Below, in pieces: positions 1 through 11,037 of a stretch of DNA of 64,000 bases. Source of the DNA: Cryptomeria japonica (lineage: Eukaryota; Streptophyta; Pinopsida; Cupressales; Cupressaceae); contig NC_081406.1 in NCBI RefSeq assembly GCF_030272615.1, positions 216,138,997 through 216,202,996 on the forward strand, in the 5' to 3' direction. Numbering within the stretch: the stretch's first letter is position 1; the number at the start of each line of letters is the position of its first letter. A program made the translations under genes and the position numbers. The notes under the pieces were generated by a model. It was not told the DNA's origin and ran no database searches. It saw nothing but the letters and a program-made list of their open reading frames with translations.

Positions 1-807
1 AAACACAATCCGAACAAAGGTCCAAACTTGTCCAAGTATTCATCCAACATTTGAACATGGTTGTCAACACATTGAATGTCTTTGTTTCAAAATTCATGTC
101 ACTTTAGGCTAGGTTTTGCATAGTCCCATTTAGGTCCTAAGGCATATTGTCATCTCCTTTCATTTTAGTCCTTTTCATTGCAAGCATCCTCATTTTGCAC
201 TTAGGTCCAAGATCATTTTCCCTAAGTTTGCATTTCATTGTCATATCCAAGACAAATTTCCATTTAGGTTGCATTTTGCATATTCCAAGTCATTGGGCTT
301 TGCATTATCCTTATCATTGTATTGTCATATCATATCGTTAGATCATTTTCATGTCATATCCTAAGTCATTGTCATAATCATTGCCTTCCTGCATTTAGTC
401 TCAAAAATTTGATTTGCCAAACTTGGAAAATCAAAACTTTGGATGATACCCTAAGTTGTTGTTAGGAAGTCTAGACCTTATCAAAGTTTTGTCTTTTTGT
501 CATCAATGTCATTTGGTCAAACGTAGCTTAGTATCCAAGCATATAGGGGAGACATTGTCATTTTGTCCTTTTGTCACTTGGTCCTTTTGTCCTTTGAGGT
601 CTAGACATCATTTCAATTTCCTAAGGGTCTCATTTTTAGAATTGCATTCATGAGTTTGTCAAAATCTTGAAAAACTACGAAAACATAGGTTGCATTCTTG
701 CCATAGATTGCATTTTCATCTATTTAGTTTGCATTTAGTTGCATATCATACATCATCCTTTAAAAATCAAAAAAATCCCCAAAAAAATATTGCATTTTCA
801 TAGTGAC
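1..807 (+). other. Element A untranslated leader (3' part)
   Basis: Non-coding leader upstream of the gag ATG at 808. It is built from loose repeats of short words such as TTAGGTC, TTTGCAT and TTGTCAT. Positions about 430-800 match B at about 30340-30700 closely, so it belongs to the element. Small open frames here lack convincing starts and composition. Confidence 0.75.
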
Positions 808-3660
808 ATGCCTGTTGAAACAAGGTCAAAGTCTAAGAAGATGGGTGAACCAATATATCAACCCATGGACAACATATCAAACTCACAGTTTCAACCTAGT
901 CAATCATTACAAGTTGAAGGTTCATCAAATACATCATTACCAAAATATGGAATGGTTCAACTTGGACCACCTCCATTGTATGAACCATTGTTTGTACCCA
1001 TGAAACTGGGATATGGGAGTGTTCCACCAATACCAAGAGAAAATGCACCTTTCGATTGGAATCAACTGAGCTTGCAACATGAAATTCAAACATTACATGA
1101 GGAACAACCTCTTTCACAAGGATTTGGTTCAGACCAAGGTGTTCAACAAGAAATAAATCCAAATGTTTTACCAGATTCTTCATCAGATTTTGATGCTTTT
1201 GATGATGTTGATATGTTCCTTAAAGATCCAAAGTTGACAAAAAAGATGGATAAATTCTTAAACAAGGTCTTTAAGATGTTCCCACAAAAATATCTTGACA
1301 TGATGAGTAATGTGACCTCCTCAAGTGAGCAAATCAATGTGCAAAAACAACAAGGCGGTGAGTTGTTAAGTTTCTCTCCACATCCAAATGAAGAAAATGT
1401 GCAACAAGAAACTCAACACACCTTGATGAGTAAAAGTGCTTCAAAAATGTTGACAGTGACTATTCCTCAAAAGTCACCATTTGAAACAATAAACAATCCA
1501 TTATTTAATACAACACCTTTAACACAAGATCAAATGAGGGCCACACAAATATTGACAGTTGTCCCTCAACAAGAAATGATTCCTTGAATAATTACAAGTG
1601 GATCAAAATCTAATATGCAAGAAAGCTTTACGACTGGAATGCTTGATCTTACCAATGTCCAAAACAATTCCACAATGCAACAAAGTTCCTATGTCCCATT
1701 AAGTTCAATATATTTGCCAAATACTCAAGTACCTGTTATGCAAAATATTGTGACAGATCCTTCGATAATGGCAACACAAAGAGCTACAAATAGTGGTTTG
1801 CACCAACAACAAATGTTGCAATGATTGAGTAATACACAAAAGGCACAATCGAATGTGCAAACAAGCAATGCACACCAACAACAATATCACATTCAACAAC
1901 ATGTTTCAACATCTTCTGCACCATTACAAGTTAATTCAAACTTGCAAACACCATAGTGGATTGGACAAACAACACAACAAGCAAATGTGAGTGCCATACC
2001 CCATCTCAAGGAGAAACAACAAAAACCTCCCAAACAAAGTTTTTTGCGAATGATGGGATTTACATCAAGACAACAACAATTGGCACAAAGTCAGTAAATT
2101 CTGATTCCTCAGCATCAACAACAACATGTGCCTCCATATGTGCCAAGACAAACAAGTTATCATACTTCACAACCACAATTGATGTCCATGCAATATCAAC
2201 AACACCCTCAATTGCAATATCAACCAAGTCTACCAATCATGATTCCACCACAAGAAGCATAGCAATAGGGTCAATGTCAAGGCATGACACAACCACAGCA
2301 ACAAGAGCTATATCAAGAACTTTATATGCCAGAGACACTAAAGACAACAATTTCTGAGCATCAACAGCCAATGGAGAGTAGGATTTATCGACAAAGAGTA
2401 CACCCAAGAGTGAATGATGAATTTCCAAAATCTTTGATACCTGACACATTTGCACAACAACTTGAGAAGTTGCAATGACAAGTCGATGCATTGGAAACCA
2501 AAGGAACAAAGAAATTGTACACAGATCAAGATTTATGTCCTAATCCATTTGACAAGAGCTTGTACATGCCTCCCTTCCCTAAGCATTTTGAGGCACCTAA
2601 TTCAGAGAAATATAAAGGGAATGGCAATCCAAAAGACCATATTCAAGCATTTTTTGTAGCATGTATTGAAGTGAGTTATGAGGAAACATATTTAATGTGC
2701 TTATTCGTACAAAGTCTCATAGGACAAGCCATGGATTGGTATTCACATTTGCCAGGGAATATAAAGACTTGGTTGAAATTGGCTCAAAAGTTTATATCTC
2801 ACTTCGCATTAAACATTGATAGTGAAGTGACTATGTCAGATTTATGCAACACCAAGCAAAAGCAAGGTGAACCATTAGTGACTTTCTTGCAATGATGGAG
2901 AAGCTTGTATAGTCGTTCTTCCCTAGATATACCTGAAGAACAACAAGTGAACTTATTCATTCAAAATTTGGTCCCAGAAATGATGTATGAACTCAAATTG
3001 AAAAGTCCTAGTACCATTGAGAGACTCATTAAGAAAGGGATGAACATTGAAACTGCTCTTGTAGCTAAGGGAATCATTAAGCTCAACAAAGACAGTGACA
3101 ACACAAACAATTCAGGGGACAGAAATAGATTTTGGTACAAAAAAAAGAATGTCACTAATGATGGAGTTGTTGATGCAAGAGTGGTGAATGCAAATCAACC
3201 CACATTCACAATAAAGAAATTCAGTGCTCCTAATATGTCAGATATGGAACAAAATCAAACACCAGCAACCAATGTTACTCAACAACCGCAATACCAACAA
3301 TATACTCAACAATATAATCAACAACGAGGTCAGCAACAAAACCAGTAATGAAAACCTTTCCGATCAAGGGATGGGCCTCCTCGATAGCTTACGCCATTAG
3401 GAGAGCCTATTGAGTCAGTAATGAAATAATTAATACAAGCAAAGTTTATCAAATTACCAGATATCAAGGCAGAACCATTGGTAAAGCCGCATTGGTGGAA
3501 TGATAATGCATATTATGAATACCATTGGTCAAAAGGACATAAAATCGCATCGTGTTTTTAATTGAAACATATGATTCAAGACTTGTAAGATCAAGGAGTA
3601 ATTGAGGTAGACCCACCCAACGCGACCTCTAACACTGATCATACAATTTTTAAAACTCCT
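808..3660 (+). pseudogene. gag: Element A gag (capsid and zinc-knuckle remnant)
   Basis: Structural protein that would form the cytoplasmic virus-like particle. The ATG at 808 opens MPVETRSKSKK and is conserved in B at 30707. The first ~500 codons are Gln/Asn-rich and low in complexity. A retrotransposon-gag (capsid) domain follows at about 2550-3090, with recognisable GNGNPKDHIQAFF and DIPEEQQVNLFIQNL segments. A zinc-knuckle-like stretch at 3520-3620 (YHWSKGHKIASC) has Tyr where the first Cys is expected. All parts lie in one frame but are cut by stops near 1585, 1822, 1953, 2094, 2262, 2476, 2893 and 3346. Several of these replace CAA codons seen in B, so it cannot make full-length Gag. 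Confidence 0.88.
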
Positions 3661-4059
3661 TTTCTTGATCATGATAAGGGTAAAGAATCTTCTTCAAACT
3701 CTACCCAAACAACAAATCTTAATTATGCAAATAATGGTTATAACAATGTCATCAATTGTTTTTGAGCATCAAATGAGTATGTTTCCACCATAAGAATAAA
3801 GGGACAAGATCCTTCTTGCGCAGTCACCACTTGTCGATCCAAAATAGTCCTGAAAGGAGCTCCTACAGTTCCTCCCAAATCAACTCCTACAAGTCAATAT
3901 AATCTCCTAGATCATTCGAGGAAGACACCTGCACAAATATCAATTCTTGATTTGTTGAAAATGTCCCCTATGCATCGTGCAGTCCTAGATAAAGCTTTTA
4001 TTAAGTCCACTATCCCGACAGACATTGATGTTGACCAGTTTCAAGCCTGAATTGGACAT

Positions 4060-4500
4060 CTAGTTATCTCCCAACACGTCGCCTTTTCTGATAATGATAT
4101 TTCTCCTAATAAGCTCCCTCATAATGATCCTTTACATCTTGAAGTCTTTGTCCATAATTGCAAGATCCGACGAGTCTTGATAGATGGCAGAGCAGGTCTT
4201 AACATTTGTACTCTGAGAGTGGTCATTGGTGTTGGTTATATAGAAAATGACATTGATTCTTCTAGAAGAATAACAATCAAAGCATATGATGATGTTGAGC
4301 ATCCATCTAAAGGGGTAATTTCATTGCCTATCAGAGTCAGTCCAGTGATAGAAAACACTGTCCTGCAGGTCCTAGACCTTGATCTCCTTTACAATATGAT
4401 TCTTGGCCATCCATGGATCCATGCAATGAAAGAAGTTCCATCTACTTATCATTAATGTTTAAAATATCCTTACAATGGGACTGAGATAACAATTCCAGGA
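4060..4500 (+). pseudogene. Element A aspartic protease
   Basis: Retropepsin-type protease that would cleave the polyprotein. The active-site region reads VLIDGRAGLNICTL at about 4165-4215, with the Asp present but Arg where Gly or Ser is usual. The C-terminal ILGHPWIHAM segment at about 4397-4428 is the conserved end of plant gypsy proteases. It lies in the same frame as gag and the later RT. A stop at about 4455 and several between 3349 and 4176 interrupt the frame. Confidence 0.8.
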
Positions 4501-5860
4501 GATCGTAATCCATTTCAATTTTGTGCTAATCTAAAGGATTCCCCGAAGCAACAAGTCCTAGTCAATAGGGAGGCCCACTCACATAATTATGTGGATCCTA
4601 ATGAATTGTTAGAGGTTGTCAAAGGAAAATTGAAGATACAGGACCAAGGATGCAAAGAGTATTCAATGGCTCAAACATTCCTCATTGGGAATTTACCAAT
4701 ATCTCCAAAATCACATGGCAAACCACATTTGTTGCAAAAGGAACCTAAGATAGTCATTCAATATCAGCCCTCCACTACATTTACCAGATGGGATGAACTT
4801 GACAAGGAAACTTTGGATGATGATGTCATAGATTGGCTTTATAAGGATCCCACTGAGACACCACCTGTTAGGTTGCCGGTGGAGTGGTACGGCAAAGGGC
4901 TTACTATGCTATAGAAGAAAGGATATGATGGCTGCAGTGGCTTGGGCCCTGACAAGAAAGGAAGACTAGAACCTATTATACCCAAGATGCGACCTCCAAC
5001 TTTAGGGTTAGGTTTTGTACCATTGCGAATTGGGCCCTCGTCTACCAAAGTGACCATGTGTAGAAAGGGGCGTGACTTTGATGATGAAACAACACCTGAG
5101 GATATCCAACCTGAAACTGATTCTAATGAATGGGAGTGGAGTTCCTTTTCTTCTAGCTCCTATGCCCTCAAAGATATTTTCCTTGACCCTGATGATTTGC
5201 CCATGGAAGACAAACATGAAATAACTTGCCCTCCCAAAATGTGTCCTAACACTTGGATAGAGTCATTCTAGGACCCAAGCTCCAAATCAAATACGAGTAG
5301 TTCAGACAGTGATACCATGAATGTTTACATCTTTACCATCTCAGCCCTCTCTCTCCTTAAAATGGATGATGACATGCCCCTCGTCTATCCTCAACTTATC
5401 CAACATGACCAACAAGAACCACTCACATTAGATTGTTTTCAAAATGATGAAGCAATTGCTAAATTTCTTGGACTCCGAGAAGGCATACCACAAGGTGATC
5501 ATAAGGTAGGGTTTGCTATTGATTTAGATTCTACAACATATTTTGGGGAGTCACCTCCATCTTCTAGTCATAAAAATGAAAAAGAAAAAGTAAAAAATCA
5601 AAAGAATAGGTCTTTGAGTGAAAACCGTAAGGCAATCTCTGATCATGAAAAAGTAAAAATAAAAGATGTACCTGCGGGTGAAAACCTCTCTGAGGCGCCT
5701 AAAGGTGGAAGATTGGACATACCCTCATCAAGTCAGGATAAATCAACATTGCTTGTGGAAATGATCGAAGAGATAAATTTGGGTACACCTGACAACCCTA
5801 AGGTCATTCATTTTGCTGCTTCTCTATCAAAATAAGAAAGATTAGATTTTGTCAATTTCT
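4501..5860 (+). pseudogene. Element A protease-RT linker region of pol
   Basis: In-frame pol sequence joining protease to RT. It includes an aromatic and acidic stretch (FTRWDELDKETLDDDVIDWLY at about 4780-4840) and a Ser/Lys-rich charged stretch at 5560-5720. I recognise no enzyme domain. Only a few stops occur (near 4456, 4912, 5271 and 5833), and it shares the frame of gag and RT, so it reads as part of one large gag-pol polyprotein. Confidence 0.65.
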
Positions 5861-6764
5861 TTCTCGAGAAGAAGATCAACTTTGCATGGTCCTATGCAAA
5901 TATGCCCGACCTTGATCCAGAATCAGTCCTTCATCACTTGCCATTAAAATTAGATGCCAAGCCCATCAAACAGAAACTCAAAAAGATGCATCCCCAGGTG
6001 GCTCTCTTGGTCAAGGTAGAACTTAAAAAATTATTAGATGTGGGCTTTATTAGACCCATTGATTATGCAGACTGGATTTCAAATTTGGTACCAGTTAGCA
6101 AAGTAACTGGGGGCATTAGAATCTATACGGATTTTAGGGATCTTAATAAAGCATGCCCTAAAGATGACTTTCCACTGCCAAATATCGACATCATAGTTGA
6201 CATGACTGCTAGATATGAGATGCTATCATTGATGGATGGTTTTTTTGGATATAATCAAATTTGCATTGCTCCTAAAGACCAACATAAGACTGCATTCACA
6301 TGTGCTTGGGGTACCTACTACTGGAATGTGATGCCTTTTGGTCTTAAAAATGCTGGCGCAACATATCAAAGAGCTATGATGACAATTTTCCATGATTTTA
6401 TGCATACTTTGATGGAAGACTATGTTGATGACCTATTATGCAAATCTGTCACAAGAGATAGTCATCTAGCCATCCTTGGCCCAATCTTTGATTGAATGGA
6501 AACCTACAAGCTCATAATCAACCCAAAGAAATGTGTCTTTGGTGTCACAGTCGACAAATTATTAGGGTACATTGTTTCTCATAGAGGCATCGAAGTAGAC
6601 CCTGAAAAGGCTAAAGAAATAATGGATATGCCTCCTCCTTCCAATCTTCATCAACTAAGAAGTTTGCAAGGAAAGCTACAGTCAATCCACTAGTTTATAG
6701 CTCAATTGCCAGACAAATGTCATCCCTTCCAGCATTTATTGCATAAAGGTGTCACTTTTAAATG
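5861..6764 (+). pseudogene. Element A reverse transcriptase
   Basis: RNA-dependent DNA polymerase of the Ty3/Gypsy type. Motifs in order are the VGFIRPIDYADWISNLVPV entry segment (about 6040), IYTDFRDLNKACPKDDFPLP (about 6122-6180), the MPFGLKNAGATYQRAM finger (6331-6378) and the catalytic YVDDLL box at 6421-6438. The palm Asp pair is intact. The thumb continues with NPKKCVFGV and ends near LHQLRSLQGKLQSIH. One stop at 6493-6495, one at about 6691 and an indel near 6764 break the frame; sequence after it continues in another frame. Confidence 0.93.
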
Positions 6765-7240
6765 ACTGAGAAATGTTAATCAACATTTCAAACTCTCAAA
6801 GATTATCTACTGTCACCACCTATTCTAATGCATCCTATAGAAGGGAATCCATTCATATTGTATATTTCTGCAACTAAAACGGCACTAGGAGTTCTCTTAG
6901 CCCTAGAGGATGAGAAAGGCAAAGAACAGGCTATTTATTATATTAGTCGGACACTAGTGGGCTATGAGCTAAATTATTCAACTATTGAATGGGCATGTTT
7001 AGAAGTGGTCTTTGCAACATAGAAGCTTTGACACTATATGTTAAATCATCAGACATTGCTAGTTGCAAAAATTGATCCCTTGAAATACTTGCTTAGTAGG
7101 GCAACTTTGACAGGTCACTTAGGAAAGTGGGTTATGATCCTCAGTGAGTTTGATATTGAGTACATTGAGAGAAAGGCAATAAAAGGACAAATCATAGCAG
7201 ATCAACTTGTAGAAGCACCTATTCATGATGATCATCCAAT
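6765..7240 (+). pseudogene. Element A first RNase H (Ty3-type)
   Basis: RNase H domain following RT, which degrades RNA in the RNA:DNA hybrid. FILYISATKTALGVLLALED at about 6850-6908 is the usual start; Ser stands where the first catalytic Asp is expected. YYISRTLVGYELNYS and GKWVMILSEFDIEYI complete the domain. Frame is restored relative to integrase but differs from gag and RT. Stops at about 7020 and 7029 interrupt it. Confidence 0.85.
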
Positions 7241-7259
7241 GTTGAGGGATTTTCCAAAT

Positions 7260-7718
7260 GAATCAGCCTTTGCTCTCACATCTTCTAATGAATGGAAGTT
7301 ATATTTTGATGGATCCCATACCAAATTCAGGTCTGCAGTAGGTATATTGTTCGTCACCCCTCAAGGTGATGCTATTCCCAAATCCTACAGAATAACTTTC
7401 CATTACACCAATATCATTGTAGAATATGAAGCTCTGGTCATAGGACTTCGAGTAGCGATCCACTGGAACATCACACATTTGCAAGTCTATGGAGATTCCC
7501 AGTTAGTCATCCATCAAGTGAATGATGACTATGAAATGAAGGATGAAAAGCTTATTCCCTACAAGCATATGGTGGATTTCTTCAAGACAAAATTTACGGC
7601 TATCCATTTCAGTCAAGTTCCAAGAATTCAAAACAAGTCAGTAGATGCGATGGCAACTCTTGCTTCCATGTTAAATATGCCCCACAATATGGACATATGT
7701 GAATTTTTGGTCGAATAG
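7260..7718 (+). pseudogene. Element A second (archaeal-type) RNase H
   Basis: A second RNase H with its own Asp motifs: LYFDGSHTKFRSAVGILFV at about 7300-7357, EYEALVIGLRVA at 7423-7458 (catalytic Glu) and VYGDSQLVIHQV at 7486-7521. This acquired domain defines the Tat lineage of plant gypsy elements and can take over the function when the first RNase H decays. The domain is open for 226 codons, among the best-preserved parts of A. Confidence 0.9.
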
Positions 7719-7759
7719 TTGCTTATCCCTTCTTTTGAAATTCTGATAGTAGATGTGAT

Positions 7760-9041
7760 GTGTGTTCTTGTTGGTCCTAATTCCTCATGGTACAATGACA
7801 TCTATCAATATTTGAAATCCCAAACCTTACCACCTAACCTTTCCTCTAACCAACACCGAGCGTTCATCCACTAGACAGCTAAATATGTTATCATCGCAGA
7901 CACCCTTTACCATCGTTCCTTTGACCACACCCTCCTCAGGTGTTTGGATTCTAACGAGGCACAAACAACTTTACACGAAGTTCATGATGGTATATGTATG
8001 GGCCATTTCAATGGTCTGAGTCTACCTAAAAAGTTGATTCATGCTAGGTATTATTGGCCCACTATGGAAAAGGATGCTCATGATTTTGTCAAGAAATGCT
8101 ACAAATGCCAAATCCATGGAAATTAAATTCATGCACCAGCCCAAGAACGTCACTCTATCATATCTCCATGGCCATTTTCTCAATGGGGATTGGATCTTAT
8201 TGGCAAGATTCACTTGACATCTGCAAATGGACACAAATTCATCATCACGACCATAGAATACTTTACAAAATGGATCGAGGCTACCCCCATGACCTATATC
8301 ATTGGTGTTCAAATTTCAAAGTTCCTACTAAATTATATCATATGTAGATATAGGGTTCCTCTTGCAATAGTCACAGATAATGGTCATCCATTCAAGAACA
8401 AAGATGTCAAGGAACTATGTGAAAAGTTTCACATCCAACACCAGTTCTCTAGTCCTTATTATCCACAAAGTAGTGGTCAAGCTAAAGCATCAAATAAAAC
8501 CATTATTAAGATCCTGAAAAAGGTTGTCAATGATGCTAGTCGAGATTGGCATGTACAGTTGAATCCAACACTATGGGCTTATCGTACTTCCATCTGCACA
8601 CCTACTGGCACAACACCTTATTCCTTGGTGTATGGAGCGGAAGCCATTTTACCCTTGGAAGTGGAAATTCCCTCTTTGCGTGTTTCCCTGCAACATTTGA
8701 TTGATGATGAAATGCACAGAGTCTCTCGGTTGCATCAGCTTGAGATGTTAGATGAGAAACGTTAGACATTCCTGACACATTTGTAGGCATATCAAAACTG
8801 TCTTCATTGGTCTTATAATAAGAAGGTCAAAGGGCGACACTTCGAAGTGGGAGATTTGGTCTTAAAGGTGAACCTGAAGAATGCACAATCTACTAACATC
8901 ATCAAAGGAAAGTTTGAACCTAATTGGGTTGGACCTTTCATAGTTACTGCAGCCTATGGCTCGGGGGCATATCAGCTTGCAACCCCAGATAGTGAACCTT
9001 TGTCAGATCCTGTAAATAGCACGCACCTTCGCAAGTACTAG
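7760..9041 (+). pseudogene. Element A integrase
   Basis: Would insert the cDNA into the nuclear genome. The HHCC zinc finger is at about 7975-8115 (LHEVHDGICMGHF, then KKCYKCQ). The core shows WGLDLIG (first Asp, about 8189) and AIVTDNGHPF (second Asp, about 8367). The third catalytic residue, normally Glu in the GQAEA context, is Lys (GQAKASNK, about 8475), which should abolish catalysis. The C-terminal part ends GPFIVTAAYGSGAYQLA and RKY with a TAG at 9039. No chromodomain is seen. Stops at about 7716, 7873, 8124 and 8764 interrupt it. Confidence 0.92.
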
Positions 9042-9074
9042 GCATAGTTCTTCTATCAACAGTTCTTTAATATG

Positions 9075-9235
9075 ATCCTGAAAAAATACAAAAAAAGTGA
9101 AAAAATAAAAAAAAATACAAAAAAAGTGAAAAAATAAAAAAAACAAAACAAAAAAAAGTGAAAAAATAAAAAAAATCAAAAAAGTGAAAAAGAAAAAAAA
9201 CAAACAAAAGTAAAGAAAAATAGTTCGCCCTCTAG
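9075..9235 (+). repeat. A-rich low-complexity tract
   Basis: Repeats of AAAAAATACAAAAAAAGTG and AAAAAATAAA immediately after the integrase stop. A shorter version lies at the same place in B (about 34075-34125). On the other strand it gives a spurious Phe-rich open frame. Confidence 0.85.
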
Positions 9236-9303
9236 TGAAAACCTGGCAAACAGGCTCTTTGGGCAAGTACCATGGTGAAAACCTGGCAAATAGGTGCCAT
9301 GTG
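9232..9303 (+). repeat. Duplicated GTGAAAACCTGGCAAA motif
   Basis: Two copies about 40 bp apart of GTGAAAACCTGGCAAAYAGG, each with a small CCTG/CAGG-type hairpin, followed by a GCCATG-type tail. The same pair, slightly diverged, is in B at about 34144-34210. Position after integrase and conservation between elements suggest a cis-acting RNA element; that role is inference. Confidence 0.7.
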
Positions 9304-11037
9304 TAAAAGATTATTGCTCTGTCATCTATCATGACCCCTAGCAATATTTTCCCCCCGCAGGATTATCATGCTTGCCCTGACCTAATGTTCTGTTCCAAGC
9401 CTGTGATTGGTCAACATCATTGTCTTGCATACTCAAATTTCTAGTCCTTGTGCATATGTTTCGGTCCTGGTCGCTGTATATATTTTTCAAATGTTCATTG
9501 GGTGCACGCCTCTTGTCATGATCAATTACTGGAGCTTTCAAATCAAATAAAGTCCTAAAATAAATCCCTAAAAATCAAATAATGTCCAGAAAAAATCCAA
9601 AAAAAATCAAATAATGTCCTGAAAAAATCTGAAAAAAATCAAATAATGTCCTGAAATAATCCAAAAAAATCATATAATGTCCTGAAATAATCCAAAAAAT
9701 TCAAATAAAGTCCTGAAAAAAATCCCTAAAAAGTCAACTAAAGTCCTGAAAAAATGAAAAAAAATAAAAATAAAAATTTCAAAACATCAAAATCCAAAAA
9801 CAATTCCTTTGGCATTTTGCATTTTGTCAATAAATGGTCCCCTCTGTGCATAGACAGATTGTTGAGCATACATCCAATGACAAATCGATCAAACATTTGT
9901 GTAGACAACAAACAGATAACATGTTACAACACTGCACTTTACTGAAATCTTGCATTAACAGATAAACTTTTCAATCACACTAGACATTCAAACTGATCAA
10001 AATTGTCATATCAATCAATCAACATCAATATCATTTGTCCTTGTCACTACTATCATGGGTCTTATACAGGGTGTGGTATACTCGAAACCAGACTGTGTCC
10101 TGTCTTAGATGGGGTACCACATTCCCTAAAACTAGATAGCATGATCATTCCTATTTTCCACTTTTGACAATGACAATCAGACTATTTGTTTGACTTGGTC
10201 GAATTTGTGTGTCTTATCTTTTTATTGATTTATCTTTGGCTTTGATCATGTTCCTATGTTGCTTGAGGATGTCACTGAGTGATTTAGAGTGACCAGGATG
10301 GTTCATGGTCCCTTTCCTTTTTTGTTGTGTTTGTTGTTTGTGGAATGTTTGTCACAAACTTGGGCAACTATATCATTGGGTGTTTGTGATAAGTACATTT
10401 GCTTTGTAAACACTACACATACCTCAACCCTTGATGTATGCACTCTAGGATGATTCACTCATTCCTTGTGTGTGATGTGTCTATCTTTTGCAAAAAGGGG
10501 TTGCATTTCAGCTTTGGCCTTCAATGCCATGATGCTCTACATCCGCTTTGCTACATTAAATAAAGGTTCTCACCTACTTCTGTGCATTGGTGAAAGCAAG
10601 TCTTTTTTCTTCATCTCTAACTATCCTCTGTCTAATTTCTTCTTACTAACATTTCTTCCATCAGTTTGGGCAGTCAGTTCAGTCTAGTGCTCCGATCTCC
10701 AAAAACATAAGCGGCATCCTGCATTCATTGATTAGTACATTTGCATTATATCAAGCATTTTTATCCATTTCATATTATAAATGCATCAAAAACACATAAA
10801 AAATATATCCATATATGTTCCACAATGGTACATCAATAGTGCATAAGCCATCCATACAAGGAAAGTAAACATAAGCCATAACACATTGCATTCCATCATA
10901 TAGCTGCATATCATATCATATATCAAAAAAATATCGGAGTACAAAATTGGACTGTCTGTCCTAAGTATGGTCCGCAGGATGAGTACATAATGTCAAACTA
11001 TATATGTCTCTATCATAAGGATCACGTGCCTCTATCA
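9304..11037 (+). other. Element A 3' non-coding region with ~32-bp tandem repeats
   Basis: No gene seen. Positions 9541-9760 hold about seven degenerate copies of a ~32-bp unit (AATAATGTCCTGAAA core followed by A-rich sequence). The rest, to about 10684, is nearly collinear with B 34210-35940. From about 10685 A carries sequence that B lacks. Confidence 0.75.

Noticed and set aside
147-653. Small frames in A's leader, one matching B 30350-30562
   Set aside because: They start at TTG codons and have low-complexity composition; similarity to B reflects shared leader DNA, not coding.
1956-2357. Thr/Ser/Ile-rich frame over gag
   Set aside because: Out-of-frame reading of the CAA-rich gag sequence.
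9003-9344. Phe-rich minus-strand frame
   Set aside because: Product of the A-rich tract read on the other strand.
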